Assembly: GCF_004919085.1 (NCBI RefSeq)
Contig: NZ_STGL01000003.1
Coordinates: forward strand, 496,001 to 560,000
Length of the DNA: 64,000 nt
Reading direction: 5' to 3'
From: Nocardioides sp. GY 10127
GTDB lineage: Bacteria > Actinomycetota > Actinomycetes > Propionibacteriales > Nocardioidaceae
Below are positions 37,182 through 47,498 of the stretch, piece after piece. The notes beneath the pieces are model-generated. The model searched no databases. It was not told the DNA's origin and saw only the letters and a list, made by a program, of their open reading frames with translations. Every line of letters begins with the position of its first letter. The first letter of the stretch is position 1. The position numbers were made by a program, and so were the translations under genes.

Positions 37182-38954
37182 TCAGCTCACGTCGACGATC
37201 GGCAGCCGCAGGGCGGCCGGTGCCGAGGGCGGCACCGCCGGCGAGCGCGGGGCCACCGGCGCCACGGGCCGGTACTCCTCGCCCAGGGACGGTCGCGGGT
37301 CGGCGTCCCCCCTGTTGGGCCACAGGGCCATCGCCCGCTCGGCCTGCGCCGTGATGGTGAGCGAGGGGTTCACGCCGAGGTTCGCGCTGATCGCCGAGCC
37401 GTCGACGACGTGCAGCCCGGGATGCCCGAAGACCCGCTGGTAAGGGTCGACGACGCCCTGCTCCGGCGTGCTGCCGATCGCGCAGCCGCCGATGAAGTGC
37501 GCGGTGAGCGGCCGGTTGAACGGCTCCCCCACCGTGCCTCCCGGGGTGCCCCCGATCTTCTCGGCGATGCGGCGCACCGCCTCGTTGGCGACCGGGATCC
37601 AGGTGGGGTTGGGGGCGCCGTGCCCCTGCTTCGAGGTGAGCCGCCAGCCGAGCGGACCGCGCGTGCCGTAGGTGGTGATCGAGTTGTCCAGGCTCTGCAT
37701 CACCAGCGCGATGACCGACCGCTCCGACCAGTGCCGCAGGTCGTAGAGGTCCGCCACGCTCCGGCGCTGCCGCCAGAGCTCCTGGAGCCACGTCTGCCAG
37801 CGCGGCCGGGGGCCGTCACCGTCGGTGAGGACGGTCTGGAGCAGCGACATCGCGTTGTAGCCGTGGCCGTAGCGGCAGGGCTCGATGTGGGTGTCGGCGT
37901 CCGGGTGCCAGGACGACGTGATGGCCACACCCCGGCTGAAGTCGACGTCGGAGCCGGCCGGCCCGATCGCCCCGAGGATCGACTCCGAGTTGGTGCGGGA
38001 GAGGTACCCGAGCCGGTCGGAGAGGCCCGGCAGGTGGCCCTCGTCCTTCATCCGGTGCAGCAGCTTCTGCGTGCCCAGCGCGGCCGCGGCCAGGACGACC
38101 TGCCCGGCCGTGACCACCCGGGTGCTGCGCCGGGTGGCGCGCCGGGCCTTCGTCCAGCGCAGGCTCACCTCGTAGCCGCCACCGGCACGCGGCCGCACGC
38201 GGGTGACCGTGGTGAGCGGCAGGACGCGGGCGCCCTTCTTCTCGGCCAGGTGCAGGTAATTCTTCACCAGGGTGTTCTTCGCGTTGTGCCGGCAGCCGCT
38301 CATGCACTCCCCGCAGCTGCGACAGGGGTTCCGGTCCGGGCCCTCCCCGCCGAAGAACGGGTCGGGCACCGCGGTGTCGGGGTCCTGCCCCGGGCCGCCG
38401 AAGAAGACCCCGACCGGGGTGGGGTGGAACGTCTCCCCCACGCCCATGTCCTCGGCCACCGCGCGCATCACCTCGTCGGCCGGCGTGGTCTCGGGGTTCT
38501 GCACCACGCCGAGCATCCGCTTGGCCTGGTCGTAGTACGGGGCCAGCTCGGCGCGCCAGTCGGTGATGTCGCGCCACTGCGGGTCGTCGTAGAAGGGCTG
38601 CGGGGGCTCGTAGAGCGTGTTGGCGTAGACGAGCGAGCCGCCGCCCACGCCGGCCCCGGCGAGGATCAGCGTGTCCTTGAGCGCCTCCACCCGCTGGATG
38701 CCGTAGCAGCCCAGACGAGGCGCCCACAGGTAGCGCGTGAGGTCGAACGTGCCCGAGGAGAAGTCGGAGTCCTCGAAGCGCGGGCCGGCCTCGACGACCA
38801 CGACGCGGTAGCCCTTCTCGACCAGCCGCAGGGCCGCGACCGAGCCGCCGAAGCCCGAGCCGACGACCAGGACGTCGCAGTCCAGCCCGTCGACGGGAGC
38901 GTCCCGCCCGTCGTCCTGCCTGTTCCGACCCCCCTGTCCGTCCGCCCCGCTCAC
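37182..38954 (-). CDS. GMC-family oxidoreductase (cholesterol-oxidase-like) with Cys cluster
   Basis: A 590-residue flavoprotein. The FAD-binding Rossmann motif is CDVLVVGSGFGGSVAALRLV (about 24-43), and the GMC signature region and C-terminal HFIGGCAIG and GLHVVDGSAISANLGVNPSL (substrate and FAD closure) are present. A motif CRSCGECMSGCRHNAKN with four Cys near residue 215 looks like an iron-sulphur ligand set, known in this actinobacterial subfamily. Mycobacterial ChoD, a relative, lies near guaB/guaA as here. Start GTG 38954 overlaps the aldehyde dehydrogenase stop (GTGA). The alcohol substrate is unknown. Confidence 0.88.
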   Translation of the reverse strand: MSGADGQGGRNRQDDGRDAPVDGLDCDVLVVGSGFGGSVAALRLVEKGYRVVVVEAGPRFEDSDFSSGTFDLTRYLWAPRLGCYGIQRVEALKDTLILAGAGVGGGSLVYANTLYEPPQPFYDDPQWRDITDWRAELAPYYDQAKRMLGVVQNPETTPADEVMRAVAEDMGVGETFHPTPVGVFFGGPGQDPDTAVPDPFFGGEGPDRNPCRSCGECMSGCRHNAKNTLVKNYLHLAEKKGARVLPLTTVTRVRPRAGGGYEVSLRWTKARRATRRSTRVVTAGQVVLAAAALGTQKLLHRMKDEGHLPGLSDRLGYLSRTNSESILGAIGPAGSDVDFSRGVAITSSWHPDADTHIEPCRYGHGYNAMSLLQTVLTDGDGPRPRWQTWLQELWRQRRSVADLYDLRHWSERSVIALVMQSLDNSITTYGTRGPLGWRLTSKQGHGAPNPTWIPVANEAVRRIAEKIGGTPGGTVGEPFNRPLTAHFIGGCAIGSTPEQGVVDPYQRVFGHPGLHVVDGSAISANLGVNPSLTITAQAERAMALWPNRGDADPRPSLGEEYRPVAPVAPRSPAVPPSAPAALRLPIVDVS

Positions 38955-40564
38955 GCGCGGCCCAGCCGCTTCATCGCGCGCAGGGCGGCGGTGAGCGCGA
39001 CGGCGTAGCGACGGTCGTCCAGGCCGAGGGAGGGCGCGAGCGGCAGCAGGCGCTGCGTCGCCACCGACTGGGACTCGGTGAACCGCAGGAGGCCCTCGGC
39101 CCCCTGGCGGCGGCCCAGCCCGGAGGAGCGCATGCCGCCCATCGGCGCCGCGATGGAGCCGAAGGTGGCCGCGAAGCCCTCGTTCACGTTGACGGTGCCG
39201 CAGTGCAGGGCGCGTGCCACCCGGCGGGCGTGCGCGGCGTCCCGGCCGAAGACGGCGGCGTTGAGCCCGAAGTCGCCCTCGTTGGCGCGGGCCACGGCGT
39301 CGGCCTCGTCGGTGAACCGGTGCAGGGCCACCACGGGCCCGAAGGTCTCCTCGGCGAAGCAGGCCATCGACGGGTTCACGCCCTCGAGGATGGTCGGTTC
39401 GAAGACGTACGGCCCGAGGTCGGGGCGGTGGCGTCCGCCGGTGAGGACGGCGGCGCCGTGGGCGACGGCGTCGTCCACGTGCGCGGTCACCTTCTCCAGC
39501 TGCGCCGCGGAGACCAGCGAGCCCACGTCGATCCCCCAGCCGGTGCCCGCTCCCAGCGAGAGTGCCTGGGTGCGCGCGACGAACCGGTCGACGAAGGCCT
39601 CGTAGACGGCGTCGGCCACGAAGATCCGCTCGGTGGAGACGCACAGCTGGCCGGCGTTGGAGAAGGAGGCGCGGACGGCGCCCTCGGCGGCGCGCTCCAC
39701 GTCGGCGTCCGCCAGCACCAGCATCGGGTTCTTGCCGCCGAGCTCGAGCGAGCAGCCGATCAGCCGCTCGGCGCAGCCGGCGGCGATCCGTCGACCGGTG
39801 GCCGTCGAGCCCGTGAAACAGACGTAGTCGGCGTGCGCGACGACGGCGCCACCGATCTCCGGGCCCGGCCCGGCCACGACCTGCCACAGCCCGCGCGGGG
39901 CCCCGGCCAGCTCGAGGAGCTCCACGCCGAGGAGGGCGGTGAGCATCGTCTGGGCGTCGGGCTTGAGCACCACGGCGTTGCCGGCCATGACGGCGGCGAC
40001 GCCGTCGCACAGGGCCATCGTGAACGGGTAGTTCCAGGGGCTGATCACGCCGACGACGCCCTTGGCGACCCGGTTCACCTCGACCCGCGTCAGGCCGGGG
40101 ACCACGCCGGGCACCCGGCGCCGGGCGAGCGTGCCGGCGCCGGTCCGCGCGTAGTAGCGGGCCGTGAGGGCCACGTGGCCGATCTCGTCGAAGGCGTGGG
40201 TGCGCGCCTTGCCGGACTCCCAGCAGATGAGGTCCATGACCTCCTCGGCCCGCTCCAGGACCAGGTCGTGGAAGCGCAGCAGCACCTCGGCGCGGGCCTC
40301 GGCCGGCGTCCCGGCCCACACCTGCTGGGCCGTGCGGGCGCGTGCGAAGGCCTCCGCCACGTCCTCGGGCGAGGACTGCGGGACGTGCGCGAGGGGCGCG
40401 TCGTTGACGGGGCTGCGGACCTCGGCGGTGCGACCCGTGGTGGCCACGATGCGGCCGGTCAGGCTGGCCACGTGGCTGGGCTCGAGGACGTAGGAGGCGC
40501 GGGGGTCGTGCTCGGGGTCGTGCGGACCGTCGAGCAGCGGGTCACCGGGGCGGGGGGCGGTCAT
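38951..40564 (-). CDS. NAD(P)-dependent aldehyde dehydrogenase (succinate-semialdehyde type)
   Basis: A 537-residue protein with start ATG 40564. Family motifs are intact: GVISPWNYPFTMALCDGVAA, VLKPDAQTMLT, FTGSTATGRRIA, LELGGKNPMLVL (general base Glu274) and SNAGQLCVSTERIF (nucleophile Cys308). It is closest in form to succinate-semialdehyde dehydrogenases, but specificity cannot be read. The 4-base overlap with the GMC oxidoreductase suggests alcohol-to-aldehyde-to-acid oxidation by the two enzymes in series. Confidence 0.92.
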   Translation of the reverse strand: MTAPRPGDPLLDGPHDPEHDPRASYVLEPSHVASLTGRIVATTGRTAEVRSPVNDAPLAHVPQSSPEDVAEAFARARTAQQVWAGTPAEARAEVLLRFHDLVLERAEEVMDLICWESGKARTHAFDEIGHVALTARYYARTGAGTLARRRVPGVVPGLTRVEVNRVAKGVVGVISPWNYPFTMALCDGVAAVMAGNAVVLKPDAQTMLTALLGVELLELAGAPRGLWQVVAGPGPEIGGAVVAHADYVCFTGSTATGRRIAAGCAERLIGCSLELGGKNPMLVLADADVERAAEGAVRASFSNAGQLCVSTERIFVADAVYEAFVDRFVARTQALSLGAGTGWGIDVGSLVSAAQLEKVTAHVDDAVAHGAAVLTGGRHRPDLGPYVFEPTILEGVNPSMACFAEETFGPVVALHRFTDEADAVARANEGDFGLNAAVFGRDAAHARRVARALHCGTVNVNEGFAATFGSIAAPMGGMRSSGLGRRQGAEGLLRFTESQSVATQRLLPLAPSLGLDDRRYAVALTAALRAMKRLGRA

Positions 40565-40657
40565 GCCTGGCAGCGTAGGTGACGCCCGTCTCCCTGACGA
40601 GACCCTTGTTGACATCCGTTCAGCAACGGGACGCCCCGCCGAGGGCGCGGAGCCCTC

Positions 40658-41146
40658 TCACCCGCCGGCCACGGCCTCCTCGCGGCCCCGGTTCGCCAGC
40701 CGGTCCGCACGCTCGTTGCCCTCGTCGCCCGCGTGCCCCTTGACCCAGTGCCACTGGACCTCGTGCCGCGCGCACTCCTCGTCCAGGGCCCGCCACAGGT
40801 CCTCGTTCTTCACGGGCTGCTTGGCCGAGGTCTGCCAGCCGTTGCGCTTCCACGAGCGCAGCCACGACGTGATCCCGCCGCGGACGTAGGAGGAGTCCGT
40901 GTAGACGTCCACGCGACAGGGACGCTTGAGGGCGCGCAGCGCCATGATCGGCGCGGTGAGCTCCATCCGGTTGTTGGTGGTCGTGCTCGCCTCGCCGCCC
41001 CACAGCTCCTTCTCGTGGCTGCCCTGGCGGAGCAGGGCACCCCAGCCGCCGGGTCCGGGGTTGGGCGCGCAGGAGCCGTCGGTGTGGACGGTGACGACGT
41101 CTTCGGGGTGCGGCTGGGTGGGGCTGTTCTCGTCCGTCCGGGTCAC
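40658..41146 (-). CDS. rnhA: Ribonuclease HI
   Basis: A 162-residue enzyme that cuts RNA in RNA:DNA hybrids. The four catalytic acids are present: [16 protein letters not shown] (Asp23), [10 protein letters not shown] (Glu62), [11 protein letters not shown] (Asp84) and NERADRLAN (Asp148), along with the basic handle region [19 protein letters not shown]. Start GTG 41146 overlaps the stop of the acetyltransferase gene by 4 bases. It is the last gene of a three-gene chain with no evident common pathway. Confidence 0.96.
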   Translation of the reverse strand: MTRTDENSPTQPHPEDVVTVHTDGSCAPNPGPGGWGALLRQGSHEKELWGGEASTTTNNRMELTAPIMALRALKRPCRVDVYTDSSYVRGGITSWLRSWKRNGWQTSAKQPVKNEDLWRALDEECARHEVQWHWVKGHAGDEGNERADRLANRGREEAVAGG

Positions 41147-42039
41147 GAGGAGGGATCTTCGCAGGGCTCGGCGGCCCACGCCGTCCCGACCCGCACGAAG
41201 CCCACCCGGGCGTAGACGCGCGCCACGGCCTCGTCCGTGGCCGAGCAGAAGACCGTCCCGATCCCCCGCGAGCGGGCGTCGTGCGCCAGCAGGGCCGTGA
41301 GCGCAGCCGCCGCACCCTGGCCGCGGTGCGTCGGCACGGTCGCGACGCCCACGACCTCGGTGGCGCTCACCCCGGCCGCGGCTCCCCCGTCGGGTCCGAG
41401 CGGCTGGTGGGCCGCGCCCGCGACCGCACGCCCCTGCGCGTCGAAGGCACCGGCCTGGACGCGGGTGCCCGCGCGCAGCATCCGGCGCACCTGCTCCAGG
41501 GACGGGTCCTCCGTCTCCGCCGACGCGGCCGCCCGCTCCGCGACGTCGTCGGTGCCGGCGAACCCGGCCGCGACGGCGGCGTGCACCGCGGGGAGGTCGG
41601 GGTCGTCGGCGTCCAGCAGTCGCACGACCAGGTCGCACGGCGGGCTCACTGGCTCGACGCCCGGCGCGAGCACGAGCAGCGGGTGGGAGGTCACCTGGAG
41701 GCCGGCCTCGCGGGCGGCCCCGGCCAGGGTCGGCGCCTCGTCCTCGAGCCACTCCAGGCAGGCGGGCAGGCCCAGTGAGTCCTGCAGCCACCCCAGCGAG
41801 CGCACGTCGGCGGCCGTGAAGGTGGTGGGCTCGCCGGCGGCGAGGCGACGGGGTCGGGCGTAGTACTGCCAGGCACCCCGGCCGGCGAAGAGCGTGAAGG
41901 GGCCGTGCTCGTGCACGTCGGCGTCGGAGCGGAGCACCAGGTCGAGGTACGCGGACACCTCGGGCGGCACCGCCCTGGCCGGCACCGCCCTGGCCGGCAC
42001 TCCCCTGGCCGGTGCCGTGCCGCTGACCTCGCCGCTCAC
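41143..42039 (-). CDS. GNAT-family N-acetyltransferase
   Basis: A 298-residue protein from GTG 42039. The N-terminal half is a divergent region; the C-terminal half has the GNAT acetyl-CoA fold: [20 protein letters not shown] (motif A, R/Q-x-x-G-x-G/A), and [20 protein letters not shown] (motif B). A short Ala/Arg/Val/Pro repeat near the N-terminus ([16 protein letters not shown]) comes from three 15-base repeats at about 41960-42005. It overlaps both neighbours by 4 bases. The substrate is unknown. Confidence 0.85.
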   Translation of the reverse strand: MSGEVSGTAPARGVPARAVPARAVPPEVSAYLDLVLRSDADVHEHGPFTLFAGRGAWQYYARPRRLAAGEPTTFTAADVRSLGWLQDSLGLPACLEWLEDEAPTLAGAAREAGLQVTSHPLLVLAPGVEPVSPPCDLVVRLLDADDPDLPAVHAAVAAGFAGTDDVAERAAASAETEDPSLEQVRRMLRAGTRVQAGAFDAQGRAVAGAAHQPLGPDGGAAAGVSATEVVGVATVPTHRGQGAAAALTALLAHDARSRGIGTVFCSATDEAVARVYARVGFVRVGTAWAAEPCEDPSS

Positions 42040-42854
42040 GCCGCACCGTCGCCGGACGCGGGGAGCAACCGGTCGGCCGCCATCGTCTGCCGGGCGCGGA
42101 CCTCGGCGAGCACCTCGGTGTCGAGCACGGCCAGCGCCATGGCGCCGTCGTCGTCGGCGACCCCGGCGATCCGTCGGCCCTCGGGGTCGAGCACGGCGCT
42201 GCCACCCGTGAGCGGCACGCCGCCGCACGCGCCCAGCGCGCCGGCCACGACCACGTAGACGCCGTTGTCGAGGGCTCGGGCGGGCAGCGCGACGTCCCGG
42301 CCGAGGGTCGAGCCCTCCAGGTAGGCGGCGGAGACGACGTAGGCGTCGGCCCCCGCGGCTGCGGCGGCCGCGGCGTGCTCCGGGAAGCGGGAGTCGTAGC
42401 AGACGGCCAGGCCGAGCCGGACCCCGTCGACCTCCAGCACGGCGGTGCCGGGGCCGCCCGCGCGGAACCACTCGGCCTCGGAGCGGTCGACGTGCTGCTT
42501 GTCGTACACCGCCTCGACGCTGCCGTCGGGCGAGACGAGCAGGAGCGTGAGGGTCGTGCCCTCCGCACGCCGCAGCGGGGTGCAGACGAGGACGCTCACG
42601 CCGGTCTCCCCGGCGGCCGTGCGCAGGGGCTCGGCCCAGGCCCCTGCGAGGTCGCCCTCGTGCGGGGCGGCGGCCAGCGCGTCCGGGGCGAAGGCGGCCG
42701 GGTCGTAGCCGGTGAGGAACGCCTCGGGCAGGACGAGCAGGCGGGCGCCGCGCGCAGCGGCCTGGCGCGCGAGGTCCGCCGCGCGGGCCACGTTGGCCGC
42801 GACGTCCCCCGGCACGGGCACCGCTTGGCCCGCCGCCACCACCAGTCTCGTCAC
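42036..42854 (-). CDS. Carbon-nitrogen hydrolase (nitrilase superfamily)
   Basis: A 272-residue enzyme with the Glu-Lys-Cys triad of the superfamily: [10 protein letters not shown] (Glu44), VYDKQHVD (Lys119) and [13 protein letters not shown] (Cys152). It is nearest to aliphatic amidase or omega-amidase-like branches; the substrate is not evident. Start GTG 42854 was chosen; a TTG three codons upstream (42863) is also in frame. It is the first gene of a nitrilase-acetyltransferase-rnhA chain. A CRP/GlxR-type site lies about 70 bases upstream. Confidence 0.88.
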   Translation of the reverse strand: MTRLVVAAGQAVPVPGDVAANVARAADLARQAAARGARLLVLPEAFLTGYDPAAFAPDALAAAPHEGDLAGAWAEPLRTAAGETGVSVLVCTPLRRAEGTTLTLLLVSPDGSVEAVYDKQHVDRSEAEWFRAGGPGTAVLEVDGVRLGLAVCYDSRFPEHAAAAAAAGADAYVVSAAYLEGSTLGRDVALPARALDNGVYVVVAGALGACGGVPLTGGSAVLDPEGRRIAGVADDDGAMALAVLDTEVLAEVRARQTMAADRLLPASGDGAA

Positions 42855-42917
42855 GGGCCGCAAGCCTGCCAGTCACGGGCGGGCTGGACCATCCTGAGAG
42901 ACGTCCTGCGAACGAAC

Positions 42918-42931
42918 GTGACCACAATCAC
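42918..42931. promoter_or_regulatory. CRP/GlxR-type operator upstream of the nitrilase operon
   Basis: GTGACCACAATCAC contains GTGA-N6-TCAC, the CRP-family core, centred about 70 bases before the nitrilase gene start. It is the second such site in the window (the other is 7266-7281). Outer bases are C and G rather than the ideal T and A. Confidence 0.45.
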
Positions 42932-42971
42932 GGACACGGCGGTCCGGATACCGACTTCCGGGGACGACGGA

Positions 42972-42989
42972 CCGGCCCCGCAGGGCCGG
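42972..42989 (-). terminator. Candidate terminator after guaB3
   Basis: A 7-base perfect stem (CCGGCCC) with a 4-base loop lies 19 bases beyond the guaB3 stop. It is short and lacks a U tract, so only moderately supported. Confidence 0.45.
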
Positions 42990-43007
42990 CCCACGGGCCG
43001 CGAGGCC

Positions 43008-44117
43008 TCAGGCGTCGAGGACGACGCCCACGCGCTGGAACTCCTTGGGGTCGGTGTACCCCGTGGTCGCCATCGAGCGCTTGAGCGCGCCGATGAGGTT
43101 CATCGTGCCGTCGGCGACGTGGCTGGGGCCGAAGAGGATCTCCTCCATCGTCCCGACCGCCTCGAACTGGACGCGCTCGCCGCGGGGCAGCTCGGAGTGG
43201 TGCGCCTCGGTGCCCCAGTGGAAGCCGTGGCCCGGGGCGTCGGTGGCCCGCGCGAACGGCGAGCCGACCATCACCGCGTCCGCGCCGCAGGCGATCGCCT
43301 TGGCGATGTCGCCGGAGCGACCGATCGACCCGTCGGCGATGACGTGCACGTAGCGGCCGCCGGACTCGTCCAGGTAGTCGCGGCGGGCCGCGGCCACGTC
43401 CGCGACGGCCGAGGCCATGGGGACGGCGATGCCCAGGACGGTGCGGGAGGTGTGCGCGGCGCCGCCGCCGAAGCCCACGAGGACGCCGGCCGCGCCGGTG
43501 CGCATCAGGTGCAGCGCCGCCTGGTGGGTGGCGCAGCCGCCGACGATGACCGGCACGTCGAGCTCGTAGATGAACTCCTTGAGGTTCAGCGGCTCGGCCT
43601 GGCTGGAGACGTGCTCGGCGGACACCGTGGTGCCGCGGATGACGAACATGTCCACGCCGGCGTCCACGACCGTCTTGGCGAACTCCTTGGTGCGCTGCGG
43701 CGAGAGGGAGCCCGCGACCGTCACCCCGGCGGCGCGCATCTCGCGCAGCCGCTCGGTGATGAGCTCGGGCTTCACCGACTCGCTGTAGATCTCCTGCATG
43801 CGGCGGGTGGCCTCGCGGCCCTCGAGCCCGGCCACCTCGGCCAGCAGGTCGGTCGGGTCCTCGTACCGGGTCCACAGGCCCTCGAGGTTGAGGACGCCGA
43901 GGCCGCCGAACTTGCCCATGGCGATCGCGGTGGCCGGCGACATGACGGAGTCCATCGGCGCCGCGAGGACGGGGATGTCGAACCGGTAGGCGTCGATCTG
44001 CCAGTGGGTGCTGACCTCCTCGGGGTCGCGCGTGCGCCGCGAGGGCACGATGGCGACGTCGTCGAAGGAGTACGCGCGGCGGGCGCGCTTGGCCTGCCCG
44101 ATCTGGATCTCGGTCAC
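43008..44117 (-). CDS. guaB3: GuaB3 family IMP dehydrogenase-related protein
   Basis: A 369-residue TIM-barrel protein without CBS domains, beginning MTEIQIGQAKRARRAYSFDD from GTG 44117. It has PVLAAPMDSVMSPATAIAMG, VIVGGCATHQAALHLMR and HVIADGSIGRSGDIAKAIAC. In the loop aligned with the IMP dehydrogenase motif GPGSICTTR it reads GGGAAHTSR, so the catalytic Cys is replaced by His222. It is therefore unlikely to act as an ordinary IMP dehydrogenase. Cyanobacterial GuaB3 has been reported as a GMP reductase; the actinobacterial role is open. Confidence 0.92.
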   Translation of the reverse strand: MTEIQIGQAKRARRAYSFDDVAIVPSRRTRDPEEVSTHWQIDAYRFDIPVLAAPMDSVMSPATAIAMGKFGGLGVLNLEGLWTRYEDPTDLLAEVAGLEGREATRRMQEIYSESVKPELITERLREMRAAGVTVAGSLSPQRTKEFAKTVVDAGVDMFVIRGTTVSAEHVSSQAEPLNLKEFIYELDVPVIVGGCATHQAALHLMRTGAAGVLVGFGGGAAHTSRTVLGIAVPMASAVADVAAARRDYLDESGGRYVHVIADGSIGRSGDIAKAIACGADAVMVGSPFARATDAPGHGFHWGTEAHHSELPRGERVQFEAVGTMEEILFGPSHVADGTMNLIGALKRSMATTGYTDPKEFQRVGVVLDA

Positions 44118-44298
44118 GGCTGGCAGCCTACCCGCGCCGGGCCGTCCGACCGGAAGCGGCGGCCACTCCTGCCAGGGGCTCCCGGCGGCTGCTCCCGACT
44201 GCTGGTCCCGACTGCTGGGGTGGGCTGCCCCGCGGTGCGGCCACGGTCACACCCGGGTGGGCGGCACGACTGCGGCCCCCGCGGGGAAACGTGGAGGC

Positions 44299-44691
44299 AT
44301 GCCACTCGTACGCATCGAGCTCGTCCAGGGTCGTACCGACGGAGAGGTCCGCGCGCTCGCGGACGCCGTCCAGGAAGTCATGGAGGACGTCTTCGCCGCC
44401 CCCGACGGCGACCGCTACCAGGTGATCACCGAGCACCCGCCGGGGCGGATGATCCTCGGCGACAGCGGCCTGGGGATCGACCGCGACCCCGACGGGGTGG
44501 TGCTGGTCCAGGTCCTCCAGCAGGGGCGGGACGCCGAGCAGAAGACCAGCCTCTACACGGCGCTGGCGCAGCGGCTGGAGGAGAAGGCCGGCGTCCGCCC
44601 GCAGGACCTGGTCGTCGCCGTCTCCCTCAACGGTCGCGAGGACTGCAGCTTCGGCCACGGCCGCGCCCAGTTCCTGACCGGCGAGCTCTGA
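44299..44691 (+). CDS. Tautomerase-family protein
   Basis: A 130-residue protein whose start ATG 44299 (preceded by GTGGAGGC) is followed directly by Pro, giving the catalytic N-terminal proline of the tautomerase superfamily (MPLVRIELVQGRTDGEVRAL). Length and sequence (YQVITEHPPGRMILGDSGLG, KTSLYTALAQRLEEKAGV, GREDCSFGHGRAQFL) match the longer tautomerase group that includes YusQ. Substrate unknown. It is the only + strand gene among several reverse genes. Confidence 0.88.
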   Translation: MPLVRIELVQGRTDGEVRALADAVQEVMEDVFAAPDGDRYQVITEHPPGRMILGDSGLGIDRDPDGVVLVQVLQQGRDAEQKTSLYTALAQRLEEKAGVRPQDLVVAVSLNGREDCSFGHGRAQFLTGEL

Positions 44692-44709
44692 GCCCGGCCC
44701 ACCGTTCCG

Positions 44710-45069
44710 TCAGCCTCCGGCCACCTGCTCCACCCGGAACGCCACGATCCGGCGGACCAGGTCGGTCGGGAGGTCGCGGTCCAGCGGGAGCTGCACGGAG
44801 CCCTTGCCCTGCTTGTACTGGCTGAGCTCCGCGGCGAACGCCTCGTGCCCCGAGGGCGTGGCGTAGAGGCCCACGTGCCGGGCGAAGCCACCGACGTAGA
44901 GCAGCGGCTTGCGCCGCAGCTTCCACCCCACGAGGCCGTAGGAGAACGACTCCACGGCCTCCGGGGCGAGCTCGGCGACGATCGACCGCACCTCCTGCAC
45001 GCGCGGCAGGACCCGCGCGTCGAGGTCGGCCAGTCCGGCCAGGTACTCCTCGACGCGCGGGTCCGTCAC
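44710..45069 (-). CDS. DUF1801 / YdhG-like protein
   Basis: A 119-residue protein from GTG 45069 with the features of the DUF1801 family: VEEYLAGLADLDARVLPRVQ, EAVESFSYGLVGWKLRRKPL, LYVGGFARHVGLYATPSGHE and KQGKGSVQLPLDRDLPTDLV. Members such as Bacillus YdhG have been described as possible iron chaperones for protoporphyrin loading; the evidence for that role is limited. It starts 13 bases after guaB ends and is probably co-transcribed with it. Confidence 0.85.
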   Translation of the reverse strand: MTDPRVEEYLAGLADLDARVLPRVQEVRSIVAELAPEAVESFSYGLVGWKLRRKPLLYVGGFARHVGLYATPSGHEAFAAELSQYKQGKGSVQLPLDRDLPTDLVRRIVAFRVEQVAGG

Positions 45070-45082
45070 GGCGTGTGCGGGC

Positions 45083-46660
<1,578 letters not shown>

Positions 46661-46772
46661 TCACGGTCTGTTCACCCCGGCGGGCCCGCACGCACGATCA
46701 CCGGCCGCGTCGGGGTTTCCCTGTCATACTGGCCCGGTACGACAGCTCCCGGCCCCGACGAGGAGACAGCAC

Positions 46773-47402
46773 GTGGACCACGCAGCGCCTCGAGGCTCGC
46801 TGCGCGCCGACGCGGGCGCGCCCGCCACGGGCTGGATGCCCGACAGGGCGCGCGGGCGGACGGCCGCGGGCGCCGTCGTCCTCGCCCTCGACGTGAGCGG
46901 CTCCATGCACGGCCACCTCCTGCGCCAGGCCCAGCACGGGAGCGAGCGGTTCCTGCGCGAGGCCACCGAGGGCGGCTACCTCGCGGGGCTGCTGCTGTGG
47001 TCCGGGGACGTCGAGGGCGAGAGCGCCCCCGCCGCGGAGCCCGACCCGGCCCTCCGACTGCTGGCCACCGCGACGGCGGGCGGGATGACCGACGTCGTCC
47101 CCTGCCTCGAGCGGGCGCACGCGCTGCTGGCGGCCGCCCCGGCCCGGGACCGCGTCCTGGCGATCTTCTGCGACGGGGACCTCGGCCCCCTCGAACCGGC
47201 GCAGCAGGCGGCCGCCCGCCTCACCGACGCGGGCATCCGCATCCTCACCTGCGGCCTGGGCCGACGCAGCGCCGAGTCGCTCGCGGCCATCTCCACGGAG
47301 GAGGAGGACGTCGTGCGCACCGCCAGCCCCTCGTCCATCGGCCTCTCCATCGCCCGGATGACCTCGGGCCTGCACCTGGTGGACGGCCCGGACCGGCCCT
47401 GA
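46773..47402 (+). CDS. von Willebrand factor A-domain protein
   Basis: A 209-residue cytoplasmic-looking protein with no signal peptide, from GTG 46773 with GAGGAG upstream. The vWA fold has a complete MIDAS metal site: VVLALDVSGSMHG (Asp40, Ser42, Ser44), GGMTDVVPCL (Thr) and AIFCDGDLG (Asp). It stands alone, divergent from guaB, with no MoxR-type ATPase beside it, so its partner cannot be told. Confidence 0.82.
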   Translation: MDHAAPRGSLRADAGAPATGWMPDRARGRTAAGAVVLALDVSGSMHGHLLRQAQHGSERFLREATEGGYLAGLLLWSGDVEGESAPAAEPDPALRLLATATAGGMTDVVPCLERAHALLAAAPARDRVLAIFCDGDLGPLEPAQQAAARLTDAGIRILTCGLGRRSAESLAAISTEEEDVVRTASPSSIGLSIARMTSGLHLVDGPDRP

Positions 47403-47498
47403 TCCGCTCGTGATCCCCGCGGGTGGCCGTGGGCGCCCCGGGCCGCTCGATCCGGGCTCCGCAGCCCCGTCGTGCCACCATCGGCCCGTGAGCCGCCC

